Source: Paenibacillus jilunlii (GTDB lineage Bacteria; Bacillota; Bacilli; Paenibacillales; Paenibacillaceae). Taken from it: 64,000 nucleotides of DNA. Of this stretch, positions 45,133 through 53,513 are shown piece after piece. The DNA lies in NCBI RefSeq assembly GCF_900102965.1, contig NZ_FNGM01000001.1, forward strand, positions 349,164-413,163, in the 5' to 3' direction. The translations under genes and the position numbers were made by a program. Position 1 is the stretch's first letter, and each line of letters begins with the position of its first letter. The notes beneath the pieces are model-generated. The model searched no databases. It was not told where the DNA came from and saw only the letters and a program-made list of their open reading frames with translations.

Positions 45133-47343
45133 ATGATGCTGCTGGACAAATTGCAGGATAAGGTGCATGAAGTGATCGGGTGTTTTCCTTGGTACAAGGG
45201 GCTGATCGGTGATGAGACAACGGATTATAAGCTGCAGCACCTCCCGCTAATGACGGCGGAAATTCTTGAAACCCATTATTATACAGCTTCCGGCGATCCT
45301 TCTCTAGCTGTATACAGGACGTCGGGCACAAGCTCAGGCCGCAGAAAGGCGATATTCTACTCAGAGGAAGACGAGAAGCACTATATCGATATCAAAACGG
45401 AGCTGTTTGGCGAGCTGATTGCAGGAAGCGGATGTACCAGAGCGATGGCGGACATGGGTACCGGACATGCAGCGGAGACGGCCCTAACCATTTTTGAGCG
45501 GCTGGGGCTGGAAAAGAGTGCAATCCCCTTTGAGCTGCCGGTCGAACAGCATATTGAACGGATTCGGGCCTTTAAGCCTGATCTGCTGTACACGATGCCC
45601 TCCATCCTTGACCATATCGTATATGCCGCCGATAATCCGCGTGCCTTTGGAATCCGTAAAATTATTCTGGTCGGGGAAATCGCCACACCCGAGTGGCAGC
45701 GGAATATGGCCCGCCTGTTCGGTCTTGATCCCAGCGACATCATCGATACGTATGGTTCTATTGAAATCGGCACGATCGCCTATTACTCCCATGATCTGGG
45801 CAGGTATATTTTTGCTGACGGCATTTATGCGGAAGGGATTGGAACGCAGGAGTTAGGCGGGGAATTGAGGCCATTGGGAACAGATGAACGAATCCTGGTC
45901 CTTACCTCTAATGTCCGCACGATGCTGCCGGCGATCCGGTTCGTTACTTATGACGTAGTAAGGGACTTCAGGCCTGTGACGGTTGGGGGAGTAGAGAAGC
46001 AGAGCTTTGGTTCTATCGTCAAACGGGTGGGCCGGGAGCTGAAGCACGGGGAAAAAATCAGCCTGTACGATATCGAACAGGTGGTATACCGTCATCTTGA
46101 AGATGCGATCATCCGGGTTAAAGTAAAGAATAATGCGCTGACCGTATCTGTCAAAAGCAAATCTGCAGATAACTCCATCATTCCGGTAATTCGGGACGAA
46201 ATCAGAGAGTGCATTCCCGAAATCGGCATGATGATCAGGGGCCATCTGCTGAAGGAGATTGAGGTGATTCTGGCAGCCGGAGACGAGCCGCTGGAGAGCG
46301 GTCAGGTGAAGAACAAAAAGTTATATTACCAGCAGCAGAAGGACAGGGCAGGGGTGAACCTCAGCGGCGGCATTTTGGCGGCCATCGGAAATACGCCTGT
46401 AATCAGGCTGGGCAACTTGTTCCGGAACAGCGGTTTTGGGGTCTATGCGAAAATGGAGCTGCTGAACCCCGGGGGAAGCGCGAAGGACCGCCCGGCCCTG
46501 CGGATGATCCAGGAGGCTTGGAAGGCCGGGGAGATAGGGCCGGGAACTTCCATCATTGAATCCAGCTCGGGAAATATGGCGATCAGCCTGGCTATGATCT
46601 GCAAATATCTGGGGATGGGGTTTATTAGTGTAGTAGACCCTAGAACAACGGAGACAAATCTTCAAATCCTTAAGGCATTGGATGCCAAAATAGATGTTGT
46701 AGCCGATCCCGACCCTGACACAGGCGAGTTTTTGCCGGCACGGCTGAAACGTGTGCAGCAGCTCCTGGCAGAGCTGCCGGGCAGCTTCTGGCTGAATCAG
46801 TATGGTAATCCGAACAATTATTTGTCCCACTACCACACGACGATGAAAGAAATCGTAGCTGCACTTGACCGGGTAGATTATTTGTTTTGCAGCGTCAGTA
46901 CATGCGGCACCATCCGCGGTCTTGCGGAATATGCAAGGGATCATGGCCTGAAGACCAAGATTGTGGCCGTTGACGCGGAAGGCAGCGCCATTTTCGGCGG
47001 AAATAAGGGACAGCGGCGCTTCCCGGGACTCGGTGCCGGAATCGTGCCTCCCTTGTGCAGAAGTGATCTGATTGACCGTGTCGTGCATGTCCCGGACTCC
47101 GAGATCGTTGCAGGCTGCCGGGCACTCGCACAGGATGAATCGATCCTGGCCGGCGCATCCTCAGGGGGAATTATTGCCGCAGTGAAGCATATGGAGCAGG
47201 AAGTGGCTCCGGGATCTGTCTGCGCGGTGATTGTGCATGACAAGGGAGAACGTTACCTCGATACCGTGTACTCGGATTCATGGGTGCAGAACCAGTTCGG
47301 CCATAGCTTCGCGGCTGAAAGCGGCGATCTTTTTGATAGATAA
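45133..47343 (+). CDS. Fusion of adenylate-forming domain and SbnA-type diaminopropionate synthase
   Basis: This 736-residue two-domain enzyme is unusual. Residues 1-400 resemble phenylacetate-CoA ligase-like adenylating enzymes: the AMP/phosphate loop TSGTSSGRRK (63-72), DTYGSIEIG (about 204-212) and a C-terminal lid. Residues from about 408 on are a fold type II PLP enzyme like SbnA (cysteine-synthase family): NTPVIRL, GGSAKDRPAL with Schiff-base Lys451, SSSGNMAISLA and GASSGG. SbnA joins O-phosphoserine and glutamate to give ACEGA. The SbnB gene follows 38 bases later, so together they would make L-2,3-diaminopropionate. The N-terminal domain may activate an acyl or amino acid for attachment. 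AGGAGGCGG precedes the ATG. Confidence 0.85.
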   Translation: MMLLDKLQDKVHEVIGCFPWYKGLIGDETTDYKLQHLPLMTAEILETHYYTASGDPSLAVYRTSGTSSGRRKAIFYSEEDEKHYIDIKTELFGELIAGSGCTRAMADMGTGHAAETALTIFERLGLEKSAIPFELPVEQHIERIRAFKPDLLYTMPSILDHIVYAADNPRAFGIRKIILVGEIATPEWQRNMARLFGLDPSDIIDTYGSIEIGTIAYYSHDLGRYIFADGIYAEGIGTQELGGELRPLGTDERILVLTSNVRTMLPAIRFVTYDVVRDFRPVTVGGVEKQSFGSIVKRVGRELKHGEKISLYDIEQVVYRHLEDAIIRVKVKNNALTVSVKSKSADNSIIPVIRDEIRECIPEIGMMIRGHLLKEIEVILAAGDEPLESGQVKNKKLYYQQQKDRAGVNLSGGILAAIGNTPVIRLGNLFRNSGFGVYAKMELLNPGGSAKDRPALRMIQEAWKAGEIGPGTSIIESSSGNMAISLAMICKYLGMGFISVVDPRTTETNLQILKALDAKIDVVADPDPDTGEFLPARLKRVQQLLAELPGSFWLNQYGNPNNYLSHYHTTMKEIVAALDRVDYLFCSVSTCGTIRGLAEYARDHGLKTKIVAVDAEGSAIFGGNKGQRRFPGLGAGIVPPLCRSDLIDRVVHVPDSEIVAGCRALAQDESILAGASSGGIIAAVKHMEQEVAPGSVCAVIVHDKGERYLDTVYSDSWVQNQFGHSFAAESGDLFDR

Positions 47344-47381
47344 GAAAGATTAGTTCATCACACTGGTAAAGGAGGAGCAGC

Positions 47382-48347
47382 ATGCTGTACTTAAACGACC
47401 GGGATCTCCGGGCCGTTGGGCTGGATTGGCCTGCCTTGGTGGACTCCGTAGAATCTGCGGTGCGCATTCTTGATTCCGGTGATTACGCACAGCCGGTAAA
47501 GCCCTACTTAAGGTATAACAATCCTAACAACCGTATTATCGCAATGCCCGCTTACGTAGGGGGAGAGGTGAGCGCGGCGGGAATCAAGTGGATTTCCAGC
47601 TTCCCGGATAATATTAAGTCCGGTCTTCCCCGCGCCCATAGCATCATCGTATTGAATGACCCCCTTACAGGCCAGCCCTCAGCAATCCTGAATTCGCCGG
47701 TCCCCAGCATCGTCAGGACAGCTTCCATCAGCGGGCTGATGATCCGCCACTGGCTGCAGGCGCGCCCGCTAGAGCGGATTCATCTCGGCATTGTCGGCTG
47801 GGGACCGGTCGGACAGTATCATTATCAAATGGCTATGGCTCTGTACGGCCAGCGGATTGAAAGTATCCGGATCTATGATATCCGGGGAGCGGATTTGGCA
47901 GAAATCCCGCCTCTATATAGAGACAGGACGGAAGCGGCCGCCACATGGGCAGATGTCTATTTGCATTCCAATATCTTGATCACATGTACTGTATCCAACC
48001 ACCGGTATATCGATCTCCCTCCAGCCCAGGGCAGCCTTCTGCTGAATGTTTCACTGCGGGATTACAAGCCGGAGGCGTTAGCTGCGGTGACAGCCGTTAT
48101 CGTCGACGACTGGGATGAGGTCTGCCGGGAGAATACGGACATTGAGCGGCTCCATCTGGAACGGGGGCTGACCCGCGGCGGCACAGGAAGGATTACCGAT
48201 GTCGTCGTCCGGCGCTGCCTGGCCGGTTTCGCTGAAGATGAGCCGGTCTTTTTCTGCCCGATGGGCATGGCCGTTTTCGATATTGCTACAGCGGTATATT
48301 ACGTGAAGCAGGCAAGGGAGAAAGGGCTGGGGACCGTGCTTAAGTAA
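47382..48347 (+). CDS. sbnB: SbnB-type N-(2-amino-2-carboxyethyl)-L-glutamate dehydrogenase
   Basis: The 321-residue protein is an ornithine-cyclodeaminase/mu-crystallin family dehydrogenase with KWISSFPDNIKSGLPRAHS, the Rossmann glycine motif GIVGWGPVGQYHY and NVSLRDYKPE. These fit SbnB, which oxidatively hydrolyses the SbnA product ACEGA to L-2,3-diaminopropionate, 2-oxoglutarate and NADH. AAAGGAGG supports the ATG. It is co-transcribed with the preceding SbnA fusion. No siderophore synthetase or NRPS gene is nearby, so the fate of the diaminopropionate is open. Confidence 0.87.
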   Translation: MLYLNDRDLRAVGLDWPALVDSVESAVRILDSGDYAQPVKPYLRYNNPNNRIIAMPAYVGGEVSAAGIKWISSFPDNIKSGLPRAHSIIVLNDPLTGQPSAILNSPVPSIVRTASISGLMIRHWLQARPLERIHLGIVGWGPVGQYHYQMAMALYGQRIESIRIYDIRGADLAEIPPLYRDRTEAAATWADVYLHSNILITCTVSNHRYIDLPPAQGSLLLNVSLRDYKPEALAAVTAVIVDDWDEVCRENTDIERLHLERGLTRGGTGRITDVVVRRCLAGFAEDEPVFFCPMGMAVFDIATAVYYVKQAREKGLGTVLK

Positions 48348-48504
48348 GGCAAAGTTTACGGGAACCAGGCGTGGTGCAGAGTGCAGGAGCAAGCGGGTCC
48401 ATCTGTAATGTGTGCTCTAAGCACGCCAAATGGGCTAATATCCTGCACGGTGTACAATAATGTGCGCTCTAAGCTCCTTCCGGGCTGCCGGTGAGGGGCA
48501 ACGC

Positions 48505-49827
48505 TCAAGAATTGTAGATCCGCCGGTCATCCTCTTCAGCGAGAGTCCTGATCTCTATCAGCTTCAGGGCAGTAAAAGCCCTAATCCCATGCCTGTCTCC
48601 CCTGGCGATTGTAAAGATTCCGCCTGTCCTTACTGCAGCGGACTGCCCGTTCAGCACGATTTCTCCCTGACCGGACAGAATTACCCAGCTCTTGGCGGAA
48701 TGCTGACATTGTAATTCAGGCAGGTCATGGCCTGGCAGCAGGGATAAGGCAAGGGTCAGGATAAGCTCCGGTCCGCTGACGGTCCGGTCGAGGACAGTAT
48801 AGCTTCCCCATCCGGTTTCACCATACCTCGGTTCCTCTGCCGCATTTTGCAGGATTTCTTTAATGGCATTCGCCTCCCCTTTGCCGGCAATCAGGATGCC
48901 CTCGGGACTTCCTGCGGCGACGATGCCGGATACCCCGATCACATGCAGCGGAATCCCCAGGCCGTTAACAATATGAGTGTCCCGGGAGCTGCCCCAAATC
49001 CCGCCTTCACCAATTACCGGATCGGTCAGACGGGCGGTCAGTGCGTCCCAGCTGCCCAAATCGCGCCATTCTCCTTCATGCCTCAGCACGACAGCTTTCC
49101 GGCTGCGCTCCGCCACTTCCTGGTCGAAGCTGCGGACCGGGAATTCGGGGTACAGACCTGTAAATGCAGTGAGTTCAGCAGGCAGACCCATGTGCTGCAA
49201 ATGCGACAGCATGAAGCTTAGGCGAAAAGCAAAAATGCCGCAGTTCCATAATGCCTGCTGCTGTATAAGCTCCTCAGCCCTGGCGCTGTCCGGCTTTTCC
49301 TGAAATGACAGAACGGGGGCATACGCTCCCGATCCGGCGTTCCCCGGAATGATATAGCCGTACTGATCCGAAGGATGGGTGGGCCTTGTCCCAAGCAGGA
49401 CAAGCTCGGCCTGGGAATCCGCCAATATGTCCGGGAACTGGCGAAAACAATCGAAGAAGGCATCATCCGTGTACATATCGGCTGGAGCGACACATAACGT
49501 GTCTTCCGGTTTGGCTTTTCCTGTGGAATGCAAATAGAGCGCCCCGAGCGCAGCTGCTGTGAACGTGCCCCGCTTGCCGGGCTCCCCAATCACCGGATAC
49601 CGGTTCCGGGTGTGCCGCCGCGTCAGGGCCATCTGATCCTCATGTGCGACGAACAATGCCGTTGAACCAAGACCGGCATGATCTAACTGGCGGCATACCC
49701 GCCCGATCATGGACTCTTTGCCTCCATCCGGTGCGGGAAGCAGCTCCAGAAACATTTTGGAACGGATGCGGCCCGACAGCGGCCACAGCCGCTGGCCGGA
49801 ACCGCCGCATAGAAGAATGGTATGCAC
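48505..49827 (-). CDS. Mannose-1-phosphate guanylyltransferase with C-terminal cupin
   Basis: This 440-residue enzyme makes GDP-mannose from GTP and mannose 1-phosphate. The nucleotidyltransferase domain (1-270) shows LLCGGSGQRLWPLSG, APADMYTDD and QEKPD. The C-terminal part (about 340-440) is a type II mannose-6-phosphate-isomerase-like cupin (HSAKSWVILSGQGEI), although its isomerase site looks reduced. The start is GTG 49827, about nine bases after AAGGAGG. It lies 14 bases behind the DUF6492 gene in a leftward pair. GDP-mannose would feed glycosylation, plausibly of a spore or cell-surface structure. Confidence 0.88.
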   Translation of the reverse strand: MHTILLCGGSGQRLWPLSGRIRSKMFLELLPAPDGGKESMIGRVCRQLDHAGLGSTALFVAHEDQMALTRRHTRNRYPVIGEPGKRGTFTAAALGALYLHSTGKAKPEDTLCVAPADMYTDDAFFDCFRQFPDILADSQAELVLLGTRPTHPSDQYGYIIPGNAGSGAYAPVLSFQEKPDSARAEELIQQQALWNCGIFAFRLSFMLSHLQHMGLPAELTAFTGLYPEFPVRSFDQEVAERSRKAVVLRHEGEWRDLGSWDALTARLTDPVIGEGGIWGSSRDTHIVNGLGIPLHVIGVSGIVAAGSPEGILIAGKGEANAIKEILQNAAEEPRYGETGWGSYTVLDRTVSGPELILTLALSLLPGHDLPELQCQHSAKSWVILSGQGEIVLNGQSAAVRTGGIFTIARGDRHGIRAFTALKLIEIRTLAEEDDRRIYNS

Positions 49828-49841
49828 AGCTGTCTGCCTCC

Positions 49842-50654
49842 TTAGTGCCTGGCTGGAGTGGAGTATCCCTTACGCTGGTGGAAGGAAAGGGAACGGAACG
49901 TGCGGGCAAGCCGCAGAGTCTGCGCTTTTCCCAGAGACGCAAATGAGCTTTTCAGCGATTTATTGTTGGCATTCCTCAAGATTACAGAGGTGCTGTCTCC
50001 GCTGTACACATAATTGGCGTAGGTTTCGTACTCAGAGAAGCCGAACTGCTTCTTCTTGTCGATACTGCGGATAATGGCGGCGTGCCAGGACATGCCGTGC
50101 CGGTCTTCGATTTTTCGTTTTAATCCGGCCAGCTTTGCCTTCTCAAACAGCATGTAATGGGTGACAAATGATCGGGGAGAGGGCGCCCGGGTACCCATCA
50201 GCTTCCGGTAGGTGCGGAAATATTCCGGCTGGCTCCAGCTGCGGCAGTAGAAAATGCTCTTGTTCCCGGAACGGAACCGGTGGGGACGGATCAGCACGGT
50301 ATCGGCATCTATCACCAGAAAAAAGCTCTCCCGGCAGATATGATCCCCGTTCATCTTCAGCAGCTGCTGATACAGCCAGCCCGACCGGTTCCAGCGGGTG
50401 GAGGAATAATGGATGTCCTTTTTGGTAAACGGCAGAACACGGGTCTCGTCGACAAAGATACAGCTTTTCCGGGTACACAGAGATCTGATTCTGCTGCTGT
50501 TCGGTGAGACAATGTAAATATTGCTGATCGGATGGCGGACATAGCGGCGAAGACTGTCTATCACATAAGGGAGGGTTGCCAGATCTTTTTCAATGGCCGG
50601 GATCAGGACATCGATGGCCGGTCCACTGTTCGTTAAGCCTGATATTGCTGACAT
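49842..50654 (-). CDS. DUF6492-family glycosyltransferase-like protein
   Basis: The 270-residue protein begins like a family A nucleotide-sugar transferase (IDVLIPAIEKDLATLPYVIDSLRR) and contains a DxD-like motif in FLVIDADTVLIRP and the downstream HYMLFEK segment. These fit DUF6492, a group annotated as glycosyltransferase-like without known product. No signal or membrane segment is visible. I start it at the ATG at 50654, behind GGAGATGAA, rather than 50672. It is first in a leftward pair with the GDP-mannose pyrophosphorylase gene, suggesting it uses GDP-mannose or a derived sugar. Confidence 0.75.
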   Translation of the reverse strand: MSAISGLTNSGPAIDVLIPAIEKDLATLPYVIDSLRRYVRHPISNIYIVSPNSSRIRSLCTRKSCIFVDETRVLPFTKKDIHYSSTRWNRSGWLYQQLLKMNGDHICRESFFLVIDADTVLIRPHRFRSGNKSIFYCRSWSQPEYFRTYRKLMGTRAPSPRSFVTHYMLFEKAKLAGLKRKIEDRHGMSWHAAIIRSIDKKKQFGFSEYETYANYVYSGDSTSVILRNANNKSLKSSFASLGKAQTLRLARTFRSLSFHQRKGYSTPARH

Positions 50655-50865
50655 AGCTTCATCTCCGGACACATATTGACACTTGGGGCGTCTGCAACTA
50701 ATGTATGCCGCTGTAACCGTTCAGGACCGGGCAAGGGCCGCCGTAAAGTTAATCTTCCCGCACGGGATAGATGCTTAATTCAGCGGGGGCTGCTTCTGCA
50801 TAGGATACAGTGACGTTGCAAATCAGGGAGGGATCAATGCCCTTACCGGATAGGAGAGTGCAGGT

Positions 50866-51621
50866 GTGAAAGCAAACACAGGGAACTTGGTACAGAGCAA
50901 ATGGCTGAAGACAAAGCTGCTGCTGCGCAGCAATGCGGTCAGACCCTTTATCCCGGATACCCGGAAATTCTCCAGACGCAATCTGGAGCAGATGATTCAC
51001 AGCTATGGAATGATCTATGTCAAGCCGGAACGGGGAACCTATGGCAATGGGGTCATACGGGCCGAGCGGGGGGAGCACAAGGGCTTCACATACCAGTATG
51101 AGGAAACGGTCCGCCATTTTGACACCTTTGAAGCCTTTCACAAAAGCCTGGCCAAAAAAACAGGCAAACGAAGTTATCTGATTCAGAAAGGCATCCATCT
51201 GCTGAAGCATAACCGCCGCCGCTTTGATATCCGGGTGATGGTGCAGCTAAGCCCGAAGGGCGTCTGGGAAGCTACCGGAATCATCGGACGGCTGGGCCAT
51301 CCGCGCAAAATAGTTACGAATTACCACAGCGGCGGCAGACCGATGGCGATTGAAACCCTGCTCTCGACCCATCTGACCCAGCATCAGCTTGCCCATCTGA
51401 CCGGGGAATTGAGCCTGCTCGGCACCCGCATGGCAGCTCATATGCAGAAAACCTATCCCCGTATCCGGCAAATCGGCGTTGATGTCGGTCTGGACCGGTC
51501 GCTGACCCCTTGGGTGATTGAAGTGAATATGAAACCCGACCCCTATATCTTCAATCAGCTGAAGGATAAATCCATGTACAGGAAAGTTATGAAATACCGG
51601 CGTTATTGGATGGAAAAATAA
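50866..51621 (+). CDS. YheC/YheD-family ATP-grasp protein (second copy)
   Basis: This 251-residue paralogue of the gene at 44129 shows the same landmarks: MIYVKPERGTYGNGV, SYLIQKGIHLL, RFDIRVMVQ and a C-terminal EVNMKPDPYIFNQLKDKSM. The shared core makes a recent common origin likely, while the central loop is shorter here. It is divergent from the DUF6492-guanylyltransferase pair, with about 210 bases between, and ends before a strong terminator. The start is GTG 50866, nine bases after AGGAG. As for its paralogue, ligase activity is inferred from the fold alone. Confidence 0.85.
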   Translation: MKANTGNLVQSKWLKTKLLLRSNAVRPFIPDTRKFSRRNLEQMIHSYGMIYVKPERGTYGNGVIRAERGEHKGFTYQYEETVRHFDTFEAFHKSLAKKTGKRSYLIQKGIHLLKHNRRRFDIRVMVQLSPKGVWEATGIIGRLGHPRKIVTNYHSGGRPMAIETLLSTHLTQHQLAHLTGELSLLGTRMAAHMQKTYPRIRQIGVDVGLDRSLTPWVIEVNMKPDPYIFNQLKDKSMYRKVMKYRRYWMEK

Positions 51622-51679
51622 AGTGGCCGCCCTGGATCAGGCTGCAGCTTGAAGTGGCTCTATAAGTGTTCCAGGTTAT

Positions 51680-51704
51680 AACCCCACACTCCGTGGGGTT
51701 TTTT
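51680..51704 (+). terminator. Terminator after the second ATP-grasp gene
   Basis: AACCCCAC pairs with GTGGGGTT around a five-base loop, followed by T residues. Confidence 0.85.
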
Positions 51705-51970
51705 GGGCATGTGCATACCTCCGCAATGCCATGTTGTGGGGGATCTGTTCAGCATTTTTGTCGAAAAAAAACGAAAGTGGAGCTGATTGTGATGTACTTC
51801 AGCGAAAAGAATGCAAGAGCGATGTAGAGTTAAAAACATAAGTTATTAAAACTCCATATGTTTAGAACGATTATCTTGCGAATCTGGTGAGTATTGCCGA
51901 TAACTATTAGGTATACATACAGAGGCTCAGTAACGGGATGGAGATTAGCGGATTAATGGGGGGAAATATT
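51705..51970. other. AT-rich leader region ahead of the malic enzyme gene
   Basis: No gene or recognised RNA is visible. The promoter of the malic enzyme must lie here, but I find no near-consensus pair. Confidence 0.4.
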
Positions 51971-53158
51971 GTGGAATTATTGGATGAGATCATGCTGCTC
52001 CACAAAGGCGGAAAGCTTGAGACAACATTAAAAAATCCGATCCGGACAAAAGAAGACTTGTCCAAGGTATATACACCGGGTGTGGCGGAGGTCTGTCAGG
52101 CGATCGCACAGGATCAGGCGCAGGCCTATGAACTGACAACGAAGAAAAACACCGTAGCCGTGGTTTCCGATGGAACGGCTGTGCTGGGCCTGGGAGATAT
52201 CGGCCCGAGAGCGGCCATGCCGGTAATGGAAGGCAAAGCGGCGCTGTTCAAACAGTTCGCCAATGTGGATGCTGTGCCAATCTGCCTCGACACGAAGGGT
52301 ACGGAAGAGATTATTGCTATTGTAAAAGCGCTCGCCCCTACATTCGGAGGCATTAATCTCGAAGATATTTCCTCTCCGCGGTGTTTTGAGATTGAAAAGA
52401 GACTCCGGAATGAGCTGGACATACCGGTATTCCATGACGACCAGCACGGGACGGCCATCGTGGTGCTTGCCGGGCTGCTGAATGCCCTGAAGGTATGCGG
52501 CAAAGAGATCAAGGATGTCAAAATCGTGGTGAACGGTATCGGCGCAGCAGGCATTTCCGTTTCCAAAATGCTGCTCCATGCAGGGGCCGTGAACCTGATC
52601 GGTGTGGACCGGGAAGGTGCCCTCAACCGGCAGGTTCCCTACAGCCGGACACACTGGAGCGAATATGCCCGAATGACGAATCCCAACCTGGAGACCGGCC
52701 AGCTGTCGGATGTGATCAAGGGTGCCGATGTATTTATTGGAGTTTCAGCCCCGGATGTGCTGAAGCTGGAAGATGTGCTGAACATGGCCAAGGACCCCAT
52801 CGTGTTCGCCATGGCGAATCCGACGCCGGAAATCGATCCTGCAATCGCTGCGCCTCATGTAAGAGTTATGGCGACCGGCCGGTCAGACTACCCGAATCAG
52901 ATTAACAATGTGCTGTGCTTTCCCGGAATTTTCAGAGGGGCGCTGGATTGTGAAGCCACCGACATCAATGATGAAATGAAGCTGGCAGCGGCAAAAGCGA
53001 TTTCCTCGGTCATTGATCCTGCGGATCTCCATGAGACGTATATTATTCCGGATGCCTTTGATCCGCGGGTGGTGGAACGAATCCGCATAGCCGTTGCCGA
53101 AGCGGCGTTCACAAGCGGTGCAGCCCGGAAAAACCTGCTGATCGGGGCGAATTCATAA
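51971..53158 (+). CDS. NAD(P)-dependent malic enzyme
   Basis: The roughly 395-residue enzyme oxidatively decarboxylates malate to pyruvate. The order of motifs is characteristic: KVYTPGVAEVCQAI near the N terminus, VSDGTAVLGLGDIG, HDDQHGTAIVVLAGLLNAL and the nucleotide-binding VVNGIGAAGISVSK, then FAMANPTPEI. I favour the GTG start at 51971 (VELLDEIML), five bases after GGGGGGAAA. The ATG at 51938 would add 11 residues without a clear signal. It is a single gene between two terminators, serving central carbon metabolism (malate use, NAD(P)H supply). Confidence 0.92.
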   Translation: MELLDEIMLLHKGGKLETTLKNPIRTKEDLSKVYTPGVAEVCQAIAQDQAQAYELTTKKNTVAVVSDGTAVLGLGDIGPRAAMPVMEGKAALFKQFANVDAVPICLDTKGTEEIIAIVKALAPTFGGINLEDISSPRCFEIEKRLRNELDIPVFHDDQHGTAIVVLAGLLNALKVCGKEIKDVKIVVNGIGAAGISVSKMLLHAGAVNLIGVDREGALNRQVPYSRTHWSEYARMTNPNLETGQLSDVIKGADVFIGVSAPDVLKLEDVLNMAKDPIVFAMANPTPEIDPAIAAPHVRVMATGRSDYPNQINNVLCFPGIFRGALDCEATDINDEMKLAAAKAISSVIDPADLHETYIIPDAFDPRVVERIRIAVAEAAFTSGAARKNLLIGANS

Positions 53159-53203
53159 CAGGGTGAGCAGCTGCGGGCGAATGTCATGCCGGCAGCTTAC
53201 ACA

Positions 53204-53247
53204 AAAAAGAGTACTCCAAGCAATTGCAGCTGTGGAGTACTCTTTTT
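53204..53247 (+). terminator. Terminator after the malic enzyme gene
   Basis: A 15-bp stem (53204-53218 with 53233-53247) begins with an A-run and ends in a T-run, and is effective in either direction. Confidence 0.85.
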
Positions 53248-53304
53248 CTCGTTGTATAGGAAATCATGAACCCGGATGATACATACCAGGGAGGCCTTCA
53301 GCAG

Positions 53305-53489
53305 AGGTGGAAAAAGGGAACTTAATTGGGCCATATTAACTCATCAGGAGCAAAATGAGCAAGATTAGTTACCCTTTTTCCACTTAGGATGGCCGAAAGA
53401 TTCGTATAGGCTTCTCCAGGCAACGCTAAACTGAAATCCACAACGGCTACGTTGTCTGGTGAAGGACAGCGTAGCCGTTTCTGCTTGGG
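53305..53489. repeat. Dispersed intergenic repeat, copy 2
   Basis: GTGGAAAAAGGG (53307-53318) and CCCTTTTTCCACTT (53372-53385) are complementary termini around CAGGAGCAAAATGAGC. The second part shares CTAAACTGAAATCCACAACG with copy 1, and its hairpin pairs AACGGCTACG with CGTAGCCGTT around a loop containing CTGGTGAAGGA. Paired changes in the stem relative to copy 1 suggest that the fold matters. With the terminator it fills the 355-base gap. Confidence 0.75.
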
Positions 53490-53513
53490 GACAAACGCAT
53501 ACGCTGGCTGGGC

